From: Gammaproteobacteria bacterium
GTDB lineage: Bacteria; Pseudomonadota; Gammaproteobacteria; Chromatiales; Chromatiaceae
NCBI GenBank assembly: GCA_030621975.1
Contig: JAUXGQ010000115.1
Location: 1-6,150, forward strand
Reading direction: 5' to 3'
DNA: 6,150 nucleotides
Shown here piece after piece: positions 1 to 4,982 of this stretch (positions are counted from its first letter, which is position 1; each line of letters starts with the position of its first letter). Made by a program: the position numbers and the translations under genes. Under the pieces are notes generated by a model. That model worked only from the letters and a program-made list of their open reading frames with translations. It made no database searches and was not told the DNA's origin.

Positions 1-116
1 CACATCACCTTTTTTCCGGAAGCCTCGATCACCCGGCGAATATGCTCGAGGCTGCTGCCTTTTCCAGCCCCCTCGTGTCCTTCTACGGTGTTGCATTTGC
101 CCCAGCTCGATGACAT
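1..116 (-). CDS. tmk: Thymidylate kinase, N-terminal part (runs off the window), with unusual P-loop
   Basis: Tmk phosphorylates dTMP to dTDP with ATP. The visible 38 codons begin MSSSWGKCNTVEGHEGAGKG and continue SSLEHIRRVIEASGKKVM. The layout follows the Tmk start (GKFITVEGIEGAGKSTN, then LEHIRRLLEASGKEV-like), and tmk is the expected neighbour after mltG. The frame is open from ATG at 114-116, with GGGAAG 9 bases upstream and an in-frame TAG at 168-170. Several normally conserved residues differ: Cys-Asn replaces the hydrophobic strand pair Phe-Ile (8-9), His14 replaces a hydrophobic residue, and Gly20 takes the place of the Ser/Thr that follows the P-loop Lys19, with Ser-Ser after it. The gene may be diverged, decaying, or affected by sequence errors; the rest is outside the window. 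Confidence 0.65.
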   Translation of the reverse strand, partial: MSSSWGKCNTVEGHEGAGKGSSLEHIRRVIEASGKKVM

Positions 117-174
117 ACCAATAATCTTCCCGGTCGAGAGCCACACCCAGTTCCTGTGGCGGAGACTCTAACAG

Positions 175-201
175 CTCTGCGCTCTCTGCGTACCCTGCGG
201 T
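175..201. repeat. CTCTGCG repeat with 9-base period in the mltG-tmk spacer
   Basis: On the plus strand CTCTGCG (175-181), CTCTGCG (184-190) and CCCTGCG (193-199) recur with starts exactly 9 bases apart. This matches in form the CTCTGCG-CTCTCTGCG-TACTCTGCGG type of short dispersed intergenic sequence that I recall from several proteobacterial genomes; I cannot confirm the family or its copy number here. It sits in a 98-base spacer where mltG and tmk are normally almost touching, so it may be an insertion. Confidence 0.55.
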
Positions 202-214
202 GGGAAATCCGGGC

Positions 215-1219
215 CTATCTTTTTTTGAGCTGAAACTTCCGTACCGCTCGGTTATGTTCCACCAGGGTTGCCGAGAACTGGTGGCTGCCATCGCCTCGGG
301 CCACAAAATAGAGACTGTTCCCCTGCGCCGGATTCAGCACGGCGCGAATGGCCGCGACCCCCGGCATGCTGATGGGCGTCGGCGGCAGTCCGGCGTGTAC
401 ATAGGTATTGTAGGGTGTATCCTGCTTCAGGTCTCGGCGCCGGATATTGCCTTCGAAACTTTCCCCCATACCATAGATGACAGTGGGATCCGTCTGCAAC
501 TTCATGCCCTTGCGCAGGCGCCGGAGAAAGACTCCGGCGATTTCCCCCCGTTCACCGGTTACGCCGGTCTCCTTCTCGACGATGGACGCCAGTATCAAGG
601 CCTCGTAGGCCGTTTGTAAAGGAAGGTTGGGTTCCCGTTTCGCCCATTCCTCGGAAAGCGTGTTTGACATGGTCCGATAGGCCCTCTTTAGAAATGCGAC
701 ATCCGTGGTGCCGCGCGGGAACCTGTAGGTGTCCGGGTAAAAACGACCTTCGGGATGTTCATCGGCATGGCCGAGACGCGCCATGATCTCCGCGTCCGGG
801 AGACCCTCCAGAGTGTGTTTCAGCGCCTCGTGCTTGTGGACGGCCGTCAACACCTGTCTGAAGTTCCATCCTTCCACCAGCGTCAGCGAGTAACTGGTCA
901 CCCGCCCGCTGACCAACTGTTGCAGCAGCGTCTCCGGCGTGGTTCCGGGCGTGATGAAATACTCGCCGGCCTGGATCCTCCCGGCACGCCCCGAGAAACA
1001 CGCAAGCGATCTCAAATACACACCGCTGCGTATGATTCCGCGCCGCTCCAGATCGTTCGACAAACGACCCATGGAAGTTCCCGATTCGAGATGATAAGAA
1101 ATGCCGCCGTTCGGGACCTGTAAAGGGGTTTGGGAAAACGTCTGGTAGTCGTACCAGAACCAGGCTGCCGTGGCGCTCACCACCATTACCAGAATACCGA
1201 GTAAACGATGCCCGATCAT
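215..1219 (-). CDS. mltG: Endolytic peptidoglycan transglycosylase MltG (YceG-like)
   Basis: MltG is an inner-membrane lytic transglycosylase that cuts nascent glycan strands in the periplasm and is thought to end their elongation. The 334-residue protein (E. coli 340) has a short N-terminal cytoplasmic part, one membrane helix at about residues 5-23 (RLLGILVMVVSATAAWFWY), a LysM-like region with QAGEYFI (about 83-89), and the YceG catalytic domain. The catalytic Glu215 lies in ILASIVEKETG, followed by LQTDPTVIYGMG, TPYNTY and GLPPTPISMPG, all typical. An open frame extends further upstream inside pabC, but the ATG at 1217-1219 is chosen because it overlaps the pabC stop, has GAAGGT 9 bases upstream and puts the membrane helix at the N-terminus. 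It ends in TAG, 98 bases before tmk. Confidence 0.95.
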   Translation of the reverse strand: MIGHRLLGILVMVVSATAAWFWYDYQTFSQTPLQVPNGGISYHLESGTSMGRLSNDLERRGIIRSGVYLRSLACFSGRAGRIQAGEYFITPGTTPETLLQQLVSGRVTSYSLTLVEGWNFRQVLTAVHKHEALKHTLEGLPDAEIMARLGHADEHPEGRFYPDTYRFPRGTTDVAFLKRAYRTMSNTLSEEWAKREPNLPLQTAYEALILASIVEKETGVTGERGEIAGVFLRRLRKGMKLQTDPTVIYGMGESFEGNIRRRDLKQDTPYNTYVHAGLPPTPISMPGVAAIRAVLNPAQGNSLYFVARGDGSHQFSATLVEHNRAVRKFQLKKR

Positions 1220-2031
1220 TCGGAATACACCTTCGCCAACAGGGATTCGGAAAACGCCGGGGGTACCGCCGGCACCTCCAGATCCCGGTCCTCCAACCGT
1301 TTTACCGGCCAGAAACCGATCACTGAATTGGTCAGAAACGCCGCGTCTGCCTTGAAAACGTCCCTTAAGAAGAGGTGTGTGACGCTCAGGGTCAGCCCTG
1401 CATCCTCGGCCAGGTCCATCACCAGCTCCCGAACCACGCCCGCGGTGCCGCAGGCGCCGAGCTCCGGCGTATACAGCCTGTCGCCCTTTCTCAGGAACAG
1501 ATTGGTCATAGTCCCCTCGACCACCCGTCCCTCGGTATCCAGCATCAGACCCTCGGCGATCGCCGGCTCGTCCCACTCGGATCTTGCCAGTACCTGCTCC
1601 AGACGACCCAGATGCTTGATACCGGCCAGCGTCGGATTGAGTCCGAGTCTCGAATCACAGACCCGAAGCTGCACCCCCCGATGGGCCCAGTCGGCAGGAT
1701 AATCCGGCCAGGAAAATGCGTGTAACACGCGGCAGGCCTGCTGCGGATTCGGAGGTCTGTAGCCCCGCCCCCCCGAGCCTCTCGTAAGTATGATCTTCAA
1801 CACGCCTCTTGGCATTTCACCCGTTTCCCGTTCTGCCTCATGACGCAGCAATCTGGTATCGGGTCGATGGATGCCGAGACGATCGCAACCCAGACAGAGC
1901 CGCCGCATATGCCTTTCCCAAAGACAAGGGATGCCATCTATAACGGCCAGGGTTTCAAATAAACCATCCCCATAATGCAGGCCACGGTCGAACGCGCTTA
2001 GAAGGTCGGTCGCAATGCCGTTTACTAACAC
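1216..2031 (-). CDS. pabC: Aminodeoxychorismate lyase (4-amino-4-deoxychorismate lyase)
   Basis: PabC is a PLP enzyme of fold type IV that cleaves 4-amino-4-deoxychorismate to p-aminobenzoate and pyruvate, feeding folate synthesis. The 271-residue protein has the family length. It shows the N-terminal DRGLHYGDGLFET (about 15-27), the PLP lysine Lys139 in LAGIKHLGRLEQVLAR, the conserved Glu of VVEGTMTNLF (about 170-180) and a C-terminal FLTNSVIGFWPV. The start is GTG, giving MLVNG as in relatives; no good Shine-Dalgarno precedes it (ATCCTAAAACAGCAC). The TGA stop overlaps the mltG ATG (ATGA), so the two are translationally coupled. Other fold type IV transaminases are related, but the fabF-pabC-mltG context and sequence support PabC. 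Confidence 0.94.
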   Translation of the reverse strand: MLVNGIATDLLSAFDRGLHYGDGLFETLAVIDGIPCLWERHMRRLCLGCDRLGIHRPDTRLLRHEAERETGEMPRGVLKIILTRGSGGRGYRPPNPQQACRVLHAFSWPDYPADWAHRGVQLRVCDSRLGLNPTLAGIKHLGRLEQVLARSEWDEPAIAEGLMLDTEGRVVEGTMTNLFLRKGDRLYTPELGACGTAGVVRELVMDLAEDAGLTLSVTHLFLRDVFKADAAFLTNSVIGFWPVKRLEDRDLEVPAVPPAFSESLLAKVYSE

Positions 2032-2067
2032 GTGCTGTTTTAGGATAACTAACTGATATTCTTGATA

Positions 2068-2090
2068 AGGTTAGGGTCGCTTTCTAACCT
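2068..2090. repeat. Hairpin AGGTTAG-N9-CTAACCT in the fabF-pabC gap
   Basis: The 129-base gap between fabF and pabC (2032-2160) holds a perfect 7-bp inverted repeat with a 9-base loop. No T-run follows on the minus strand, so it is not an evident intrinsic terminator; it could be an RNA processing or stability element. Nothing else recognisable lies in the gap. Confidence 0.4.
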
Positions 2091-2160
2091 GATATCGAGG
2101 TGCGGGCGCAGCAAGACCATACAGGGGTGGCTACCGCCTCCCTGGCGAGAAATGGGACGA

Positions 2161-3405
2161 TCAATTCTGGCGGCGGAAGGCCAGGGTTCCATTGGTCCCG
2201 CCGAATCCGAAGGAATTCGAGATAGCAATATCGATTTTCATCTCCCGGGCGCCGTCGGAGACGTAATCCAGGTCACATTCCGGATCCGGCGTTTCCAGGT
2301 TGATCGTAGGCGGTGCGACCTGATCCCGGATAGCCAGAATCGTGAATACGGCTTCCACGCCTCCGGCCGCACCGAGCATATGACCGGTCATGGACTTGGT
2401 CGAACTGACCGCAAGCTTGCGGGCATGATCGCCAAAGGCGCCCTTCACCGCCAGGGTTTCAGCCGGATCGCCGGCCGGTGTCGAGGTTCCGTGGGCGTTG
2501 ACGTAGTCGATCTGATCCGTGTTGACACCCGCATCCTCCAGGGCCAGAAGCATACAATCACGGGCGCCTTCACCGCCCTTGGCGGGCGCGGTCATGTGAT
2601 AGGCGTCGGAGTTCATGCCGACACCGATGAGCTCCGCGTAGATCTTCGCACCACGGGCCTGGGCGTGTTCATAGGCCTCCAGTATTACTACGCCCGCACC
2701 GTCAGAGAGGACAAATCCATCCCGGTCCAGATCCCAGGGTCGGCTGGCGCCTTGCGGATCGTCGTTGCGGGTTGAAAGCGCCCTTGCGGCGGCAAAGCCG
2801 CCAAGGCCCACCGGAGACGACGACATTTCGGCCCCCCCGGCCACCATCACATCGACGCTGTTATAACGGATCATGCGCGCCGCCTCGCCGATGTTGTGCG
2901 TGCCGGAACTGCAGGCGGAGACGATGGAAAAATTCGGACCTTTCAGACCGTATTTGATGGACAGGTCCCCAGCCACCATATTGATGATGTTAGCCGGCAC
3001 GAAAAAGGGGGAGATCTTGCGTGGTCCGCCTTCCAGGAAGGCGTGATAATTGTTCTCTATGCCTGTTATGCCGCCGATGCCGGCTCCGATGGCCACACCT
3101 ATGCGCTGGGCGTTTGCCTCCGTGACTTCAATACCCGAATCTTCCAGCGCCTGGGAACCCGCGCCTATCCCGTAGTGGATGAACTTATCCATCTTGCGGG
3201 CTTCTTTCCTGGAGACGTATTGCTCGATGTCAAAATCGTAGATAGGACCGCCGAATCGGGTGGCGAACCGTTCGATCTCGTCGATATGGGTGATGGGCCG
3301 GATACCGCTCTTGCCGGCGAGGATATTCTCCCAGCCGGTTTTCACGTCGATCCCCACCGGGGAGACCAGTCCCAGCCCTGTCACCACAACCCTTCTGCCA
3401 GACAT
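2161..3405 (-). CDS. fabF: 3-oxoacyl-ACP synthase II (KAS II, FabF)
   Basis: FabF elongates acyl-ACP by decarboxylative condensation with malonyl-ACP. In E. coli it also converts palmitoleoyl- to cis-vaccenoyl-ACP. The 414-residue protein is of normal length (E. coli 412-413). The Cys-His-His triad is present: Cys165 in SACSSGTHNIG, His305 in NAHGTSTPAGD and His342 in SSTKSMTGHMLGAAGG, with the conserved Lys337. The gating loop GFGGTN is at about 400-405. The ATG is preceded by GGAG at about 10 bases, and the first residues (MSGRRVVVTGLGLVSPVG) match the family start. It lies 96 bases after acpP, separated by the hairpin region, and 129 bases before pabC. It ends in TGA. Nothing appears damaged. 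Confidence 0.98.
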   Translation of the reverse strand: MSGRRVVVTGLGLVSPVGIDVKTGWENILAGKSGIRPITHIDEIERFATRFGGPIYDFDIEQYVSRKEARKMDKFIHYGIGAGSQALEDSGIEVTEANAQRIGVAIGAGIGGITGIENNYHAFLEGGPRKISPFFVPANIINMVAGDLSIKYGLKGPNFSIVSACSSGTHNIGEAARMIRYNSVDVMVAGGAEMSSSPVGLGGFAAARALSTRNDDPQGASRPWDLDRDGFVLSDGAGVVILEAYEHAQARGAKIYAELIGVGMNSDAYHMTAPAKGGEGARDCMLLALEDAGVNTDQIDYVNAHGTSTPAGDPAETLAVKGAFGDHARKLAVSSTKSMTGHMLGAAGGVEAVFTILAIRDQVAPPTINLETPDPECDLDYVSDGAREMKIDIAISNSFGFGGTNGTLAFRRQN

Positions 3406-3430
3406 TTAAGGTCTACTCCCAATCGTCATA

Positions 3431-3477
3431 CAGAAAAGCGAAAGGCCGCTTTTCCGGGTTCCCTTGGCAGGCGGCCT
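3431..3477 (-). terminator. Two overlapping, mutually exclusive hairpins between acpP and fabF (attenuator-like)
   Basis: On the minus-strand transcript a 7-bp stem AGGCCGC/GCGGCCT (3471-3477 with 3443-3449, 21-base loop) is followed by TTTCGCTTTTC, a broken U-rich tail that would suit a partial intrinsic terminator. A second hairpin, CGGAAAAGCG/CGCTTTTCTG (3447-3456 with 3431-3440, 6-base loop, one G-U pair), shares the GCG at 3447-3449 with the first, so both cannot form at once. The first would reduce read-through into fabF and help keep acpP mRNA in excess; the second removes the U-rich tail and one arm. A switch is inferred; the pairing itself is seen in the sequence. Confidence 0.55.
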
Positions 3478-3501
3478 GTACGGATTCAGCCCGGTTAGCG
3501 C

Positions 3502-3741
3502 TCAAGAGGAGGTGTGAGCAGTAACGTAATCGATGGCCTGTTGTACGGTCGTGATATTTTCCGCTTCCTCGTCCGGAATCTCGGTTTCGAATTCTTCCTC
3601 AAGGGCCATAACGAGTTCAACAGTGTCGAGAGAGTCGGCGCCCAAATCATCTACGAATGAAGCCTCGTTGGTAACTTCGTCTTCTTTGACCCCCAATTGC
3701 TCTACGACAATCTTTTTTACTCTTTCTTCGACATTGCTCAT
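3502..3741 (-). CDS. acpP: Acyl carrier protein
   Basis: AcpP carries growing acyl chains as thioesters on a 4'-phosphopantetheine arm and supplies FabH, FabF, PlsX and other enzymes in the cytoplasm. The 79-residue acidic protein has the usual length. The attachment serine is Ser37 in LGADSLDTVELVMALEEEF, the hallmark motif recognised by holo-ACP synthase. The N-terminus MSNVEERVKKIVVEQLGVK is typical of gammaproteobacterial ACP. The ATG is preceded by AGAGGA at 10 bases. The gene ends in TGA, with a hairpin region between it and fabF. Normally fabG lies immediately upstream; here a fabD remnant and a non-coding AT-rich stretch take its place, so acpP probably depends on its own promoter. 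Confidence 0.98.
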   Translation of the reverse strand: MSNVEERVKKIVVEQLGVKEDEVTNEASFVDDLGADSLDTVELVMALEEEFETEIPDEEAENITTVQQAIDYVTAHTSS

Positions 3742-3772
3742 GGTGATTAAATCCTCTTGATCCCATAGGGTT

Positions 3773-3786
3773 ACGGTTGCGACCGT
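3773..3786. repeat. ACGGT-N4-ACCGT inverted repeat in the acpP leader
   Basis: The 5-bp arms ACGGT and ACCGT flank TGCG on the plus strand. On the minus strand the same bases form a near-perfect 9-base tandem, CGCAACGGT then CGCAACCGT. It lies about 30 bases upstream of the acpP start and just downstream of the candidate -10 TACAAT, so it would fall in the 5' untranslated leader or overlap the transcription start. It could be an operator or a small RNA hairpin; the function is unknown. Confidence 0.35.
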
Positions 3787-3835
3787 TGCGCTATTGTATT
3801 ACCAAGCCGGACAAGATAAAAGCATCAGATTCCGA

Positions 3836-3853
3836 CTTAACTCTTACGTTAAG
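3836..3853. repeat. Inverted repeat CTTAAC-N6-GTTAAG upstream of acpP
   Basis: A perfect 6-bp inverted repeat with a 6-base centre (CTTAACGTAAGAGTTAAG on the minus strand) lies about 95 bases before acpP and includes the TAA that closes the fabD remnant frame. It could be an operator half-site pair or a weak hairpin. No known regulator can be assigned. Confidence 0.35.
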
Positions 3854-3858
3854 AATAA

Positions 3859-3874
3859 ACTGTATCATACTGTA
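3859..3874 (-). repeat. Direct repeat TACAGT spaced by exactly 10 bases
   Basis: On the minus strand TACAGT occurs twice with its starts exactly 10 bases apart (TACAGTATGATACAGT), inside the AT-rich stretch between the fabD remnant and acpP. The spacing of one helical turn would place both copies on the same face of DNA, as for a regulator site. The segment also contains the imperfect palindrome GTATGATAC. It does not match the LexA, FadR or FabR consensus as I know them, and chance in AT-rich DNA is possible. Confidence 0.35.
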
Positions 3875-3902
3875 CTTTATAGTTATTACTCTCCTTAAAT
3901 CC

Positions 3903-3932
3903 GTGCTTGTGCACCTGTCCCCGCTGCCGGGG
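3903..3932. repeat. Two adjacent short inverted repeats near the inferred fabD deletion junction
   Basis: Two small hairpin-capable sequences lie side by side at the 3' edge of the GC-rich fabD remnant. One is GTGC-TTGT-GCAC (3903-3914). The other is CCCCG-CTGC-CGGGG (3919-3932), a 5-bp GC-only stem with a 4-base loop. The base composition changes sharply to AT-rich just after them (below 3900), which is the likeliest place for the deletion breakpoint. No T-run follows on the minus strand, so they do not look like a terminator. A role in the rearrangement is inference only. Confidence 0.5.
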
Positions 3933-4013
3933 CAATCTCAACGGCCCGCATTGGGAGCCCTGACCGGGAAACACCAGACCAAACCCCGATTCTTCTGACA
4001 TTTTTCCAGGTTC

Positions 4014-4982
4014 TTAATATTTTATCAGCACCGATCCCCAGGTGAACCCACCACCGAAGGCCTCCATGAGCAGGATTTCGCCCCGCTTTATACGCCCGTC
4101 CCTGATGGCGGTGTCCAGGGCCAGGGGCACGGACGCCGCAGAGGTGTTGCCGTGCTCATCGACGGTAACTACCACTTGATCCATGGACATATTCAGTTTC
4201 CGGGCGGTGGCCTGGATGATGCGGATATTGGCCTGGTGGGGGATCAACCAGTCGATATCGCTTTTTTCCAGTTGATTGGCTTCAAGCGTCTCATCCACGA
4301 TGCGCCCCAGCGTCCTCACCGCCATCTTGAAAACCTCGTTTCCCTTCATCTCCACGTAGGCGCCCCCTTCCTGGACCAGATCGTAACCTTTCGATACGCC
4401 CTGTGGAACGTGCAACAGATTCGCGTAGGCACCATCGGCATGCAGGTGGGTGGAGATAATCCCGGGCTCGTCGCTGGCCTGCAGGACTAAGGCGCCTGCT
4501 CCGTCACCGAACAGCACGGAGGTGTCGCGATCGTTCCAATCGATAATGCGCGAAAACGTCTCGGCCCCGACCACCAGGGCGCATTTGGAACTCCCGGCGC
4601 GTATGAAGTTGTCCACGACGCCCATGGCGTAGACGAAGCCGGTGCACACCGCCTGTACGTCGAAGGCGGGGCAGCCATGGATATCCAGACGCTGCTGCAG
4701 CAGGCAGGCCGTGCTCGGGAATATCTGATCGGCGGTGGTCGTGGCGAGGACGATCAGGTCGATGTCGTGCTTATCGATCCCAGCCGCTTCGATCGCCTGC
4801 TGCGCCGCTGGCAGTGCCAGGTCGCAGGTCGTCTCACCCTCGAGCGCGATATGGCGTTTTGCGATGCCCGTGCGAGCCCGGATCCACTGATCCGAGGTAT
4901 CCACCATCGCTTCCAGTTCGTGATTGGTGAGGACCTTTTCGGGCAGATAGCCGCCAACCCCGGTGATTCGAGAGAAGGTCAC
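4014..4982 (-). CDS. fabH: 3-oxoacyl-ACP synthase III (KAS III, FabH)
   Basis: FabH starts each fatty acid by condensing acetyl-CoA with malonyl-ACP, giving acetoacetyl-ACP. The 322-residue protein is slightly longer than E. coli FabH (317). The catalytic triad is visible: Cys113 in QAVCTGF, His249 in IPHQAN and Asn279 in EHGNTSAAS. The CoA-binding Trp33 lies in TSDQWIRARTGI and the glycine-rich GGGFTWGS is at the C-terminus. The start is GTG, overlapping the plsX stop as GTGA. AAGAGG lies 8 bases upstream as a good ribosome binding site, so the two genes are translationally coupled. The gene ends in TAA, followed 12 bases later by the ATG of a broken fabD. FabH uses malonyl-ACP, which requires FabD activity; that gene is not intact here. 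Confidence 0.97.
   Translation of the reverse strand: MTFSRITGVGGYLPEKVLTNHELEAMVDTSDQWIRARTGIAKRHIALEGETTCDLALPAAQQAIEAAGIDKHDIDLIVLATTTADQIFPSTACLLQQRLDIHGCPAFDVQAVCTGFVYAMGVVDNFIRAGSSKCALVVGAETFSRIIDWNDRDTSVLFGDGAGALVLQASDEPGIISTHLHADGAYANLLHVPQGVSKGYDLVQEGGAYVEMKGNEVFKMAVRTLGRIVDETLEANQLEKSDIDWLIPHQANIRIIQATARKLNMSMDQVVVTVDEHGNTSAASVPLALDTAIRDGRIKRGEILLMEAFGGGFTWGSVLIKY

Larger units (their letters stand above)
3742..3900 (-). promoter_or_regulatory. AT-rich acpP leader and probable promoter region
   Basis: This stretch upstream of acpP is markedly richer in A and T than its surroundings and has stops in every minus-strand frame, so it is non-coding. acpP genes of gammaproteobacteria usually have their own strong promoter in the fabG-acpP gap, and this piece is likely that gap left after the deletion. 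A candidate -10 is TACAAT (3793-3798), but only a poor -35 match lies upstream; TATGAT (3864-3869 region) is another -10-like word. Neither is convincing alone. The acpP ribosome binding site AGAGGA sits 10 bases before the ATG. Three short repeats within the region are listed separately. No FabG C-terminal coding sequence was found here. Confidence 0.5.
3849..4001 (-). pseudogene. fabD: fabD remnant: 5' end of malonyl-CoA:ACP transacylase, rest deleted
   Basis: An ATG lies 12 bases after the fabH stop, exactly where fabD starts in this operon family. It opens MSEESGFGLVFPGQGSQ, which matches the FabD N-terminus, including the FPGQGSQ segment whose Gln helps form the oxyanion hole. After this the frame reads CGPLRLPRQRGQVHKHG and then an AT-rich, unrelated tail to a TAA at codon 51. 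A normal FabD has about 310 residues. The GHSLGE nucleophile motif and the catalytic His are absent, so this cannot be an active transacylase. In another frame bases 3895-3948 read RAVEIAPAAGTGAQARI and then stop, which weakly resembles the FabD C-terminal EIGPGKVLTGLVKRI; this could be a decayed 3' scrap, but the match is poor. The remnant implies deletion of most of fabD and all of fabG (about 1.6-1.7 kb by usual gene lengths). Confidence 0.8.

Noticed and set aside
1220..1576. Upstream in-frame extension of mltG inside pabC
   Set aside because: It would place a low-complexity Gly/Arg-rich segment ahead of the membrane helix and overlap the conserved pabC C-terminus; the ATGA start with a ribosome binding site is far more likely.
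2029..2034. CACGTG palindrome at the pabC start
   Set aside because: The symmetry does not extend beyond six bases, so it is expected by chance.
2062..2775. Long plus-strand open frame (237 codons) opposite fabF
   Set aside because: It lies antisense to a fully conserved fabF and has no recognisable domain; GC-rich codon structure produces such shadows.
2896..3498. Plus-strand open frame of 200 codons across the fabF start and the acpP-fabF gap
   Set aside because: It is antisense to fabF and its predicted protein shows no family features; the gap hairpins explain the non-coding part better.
3857..3876. LexA-like box (CTGTATCATACTGTAC on the plus strand)
   Set aside because: The right half is CTGTAC rather than ACAG, so the CTGT-N8-ACAG arrangement is not met.
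3742..3900. Search for a fabG 3' end just upstream of acpP
   Set aside because: All three minus frames contain early stops and none shows the FabG C-terminal VNGGMYM-like motif.
3919..3932. CCCCG/CGGGG hairpin as an intrinsic terminator after fabH
   Set aside because: It is not followed by a T-run on the minus strand.
3777..3998. Plus-strand 73-codon open frame between fabH and acpP
   Set aside because: It is the antisense of the fabD remnant and of the AT-rich leader, with no recognisable protein or convincing start.
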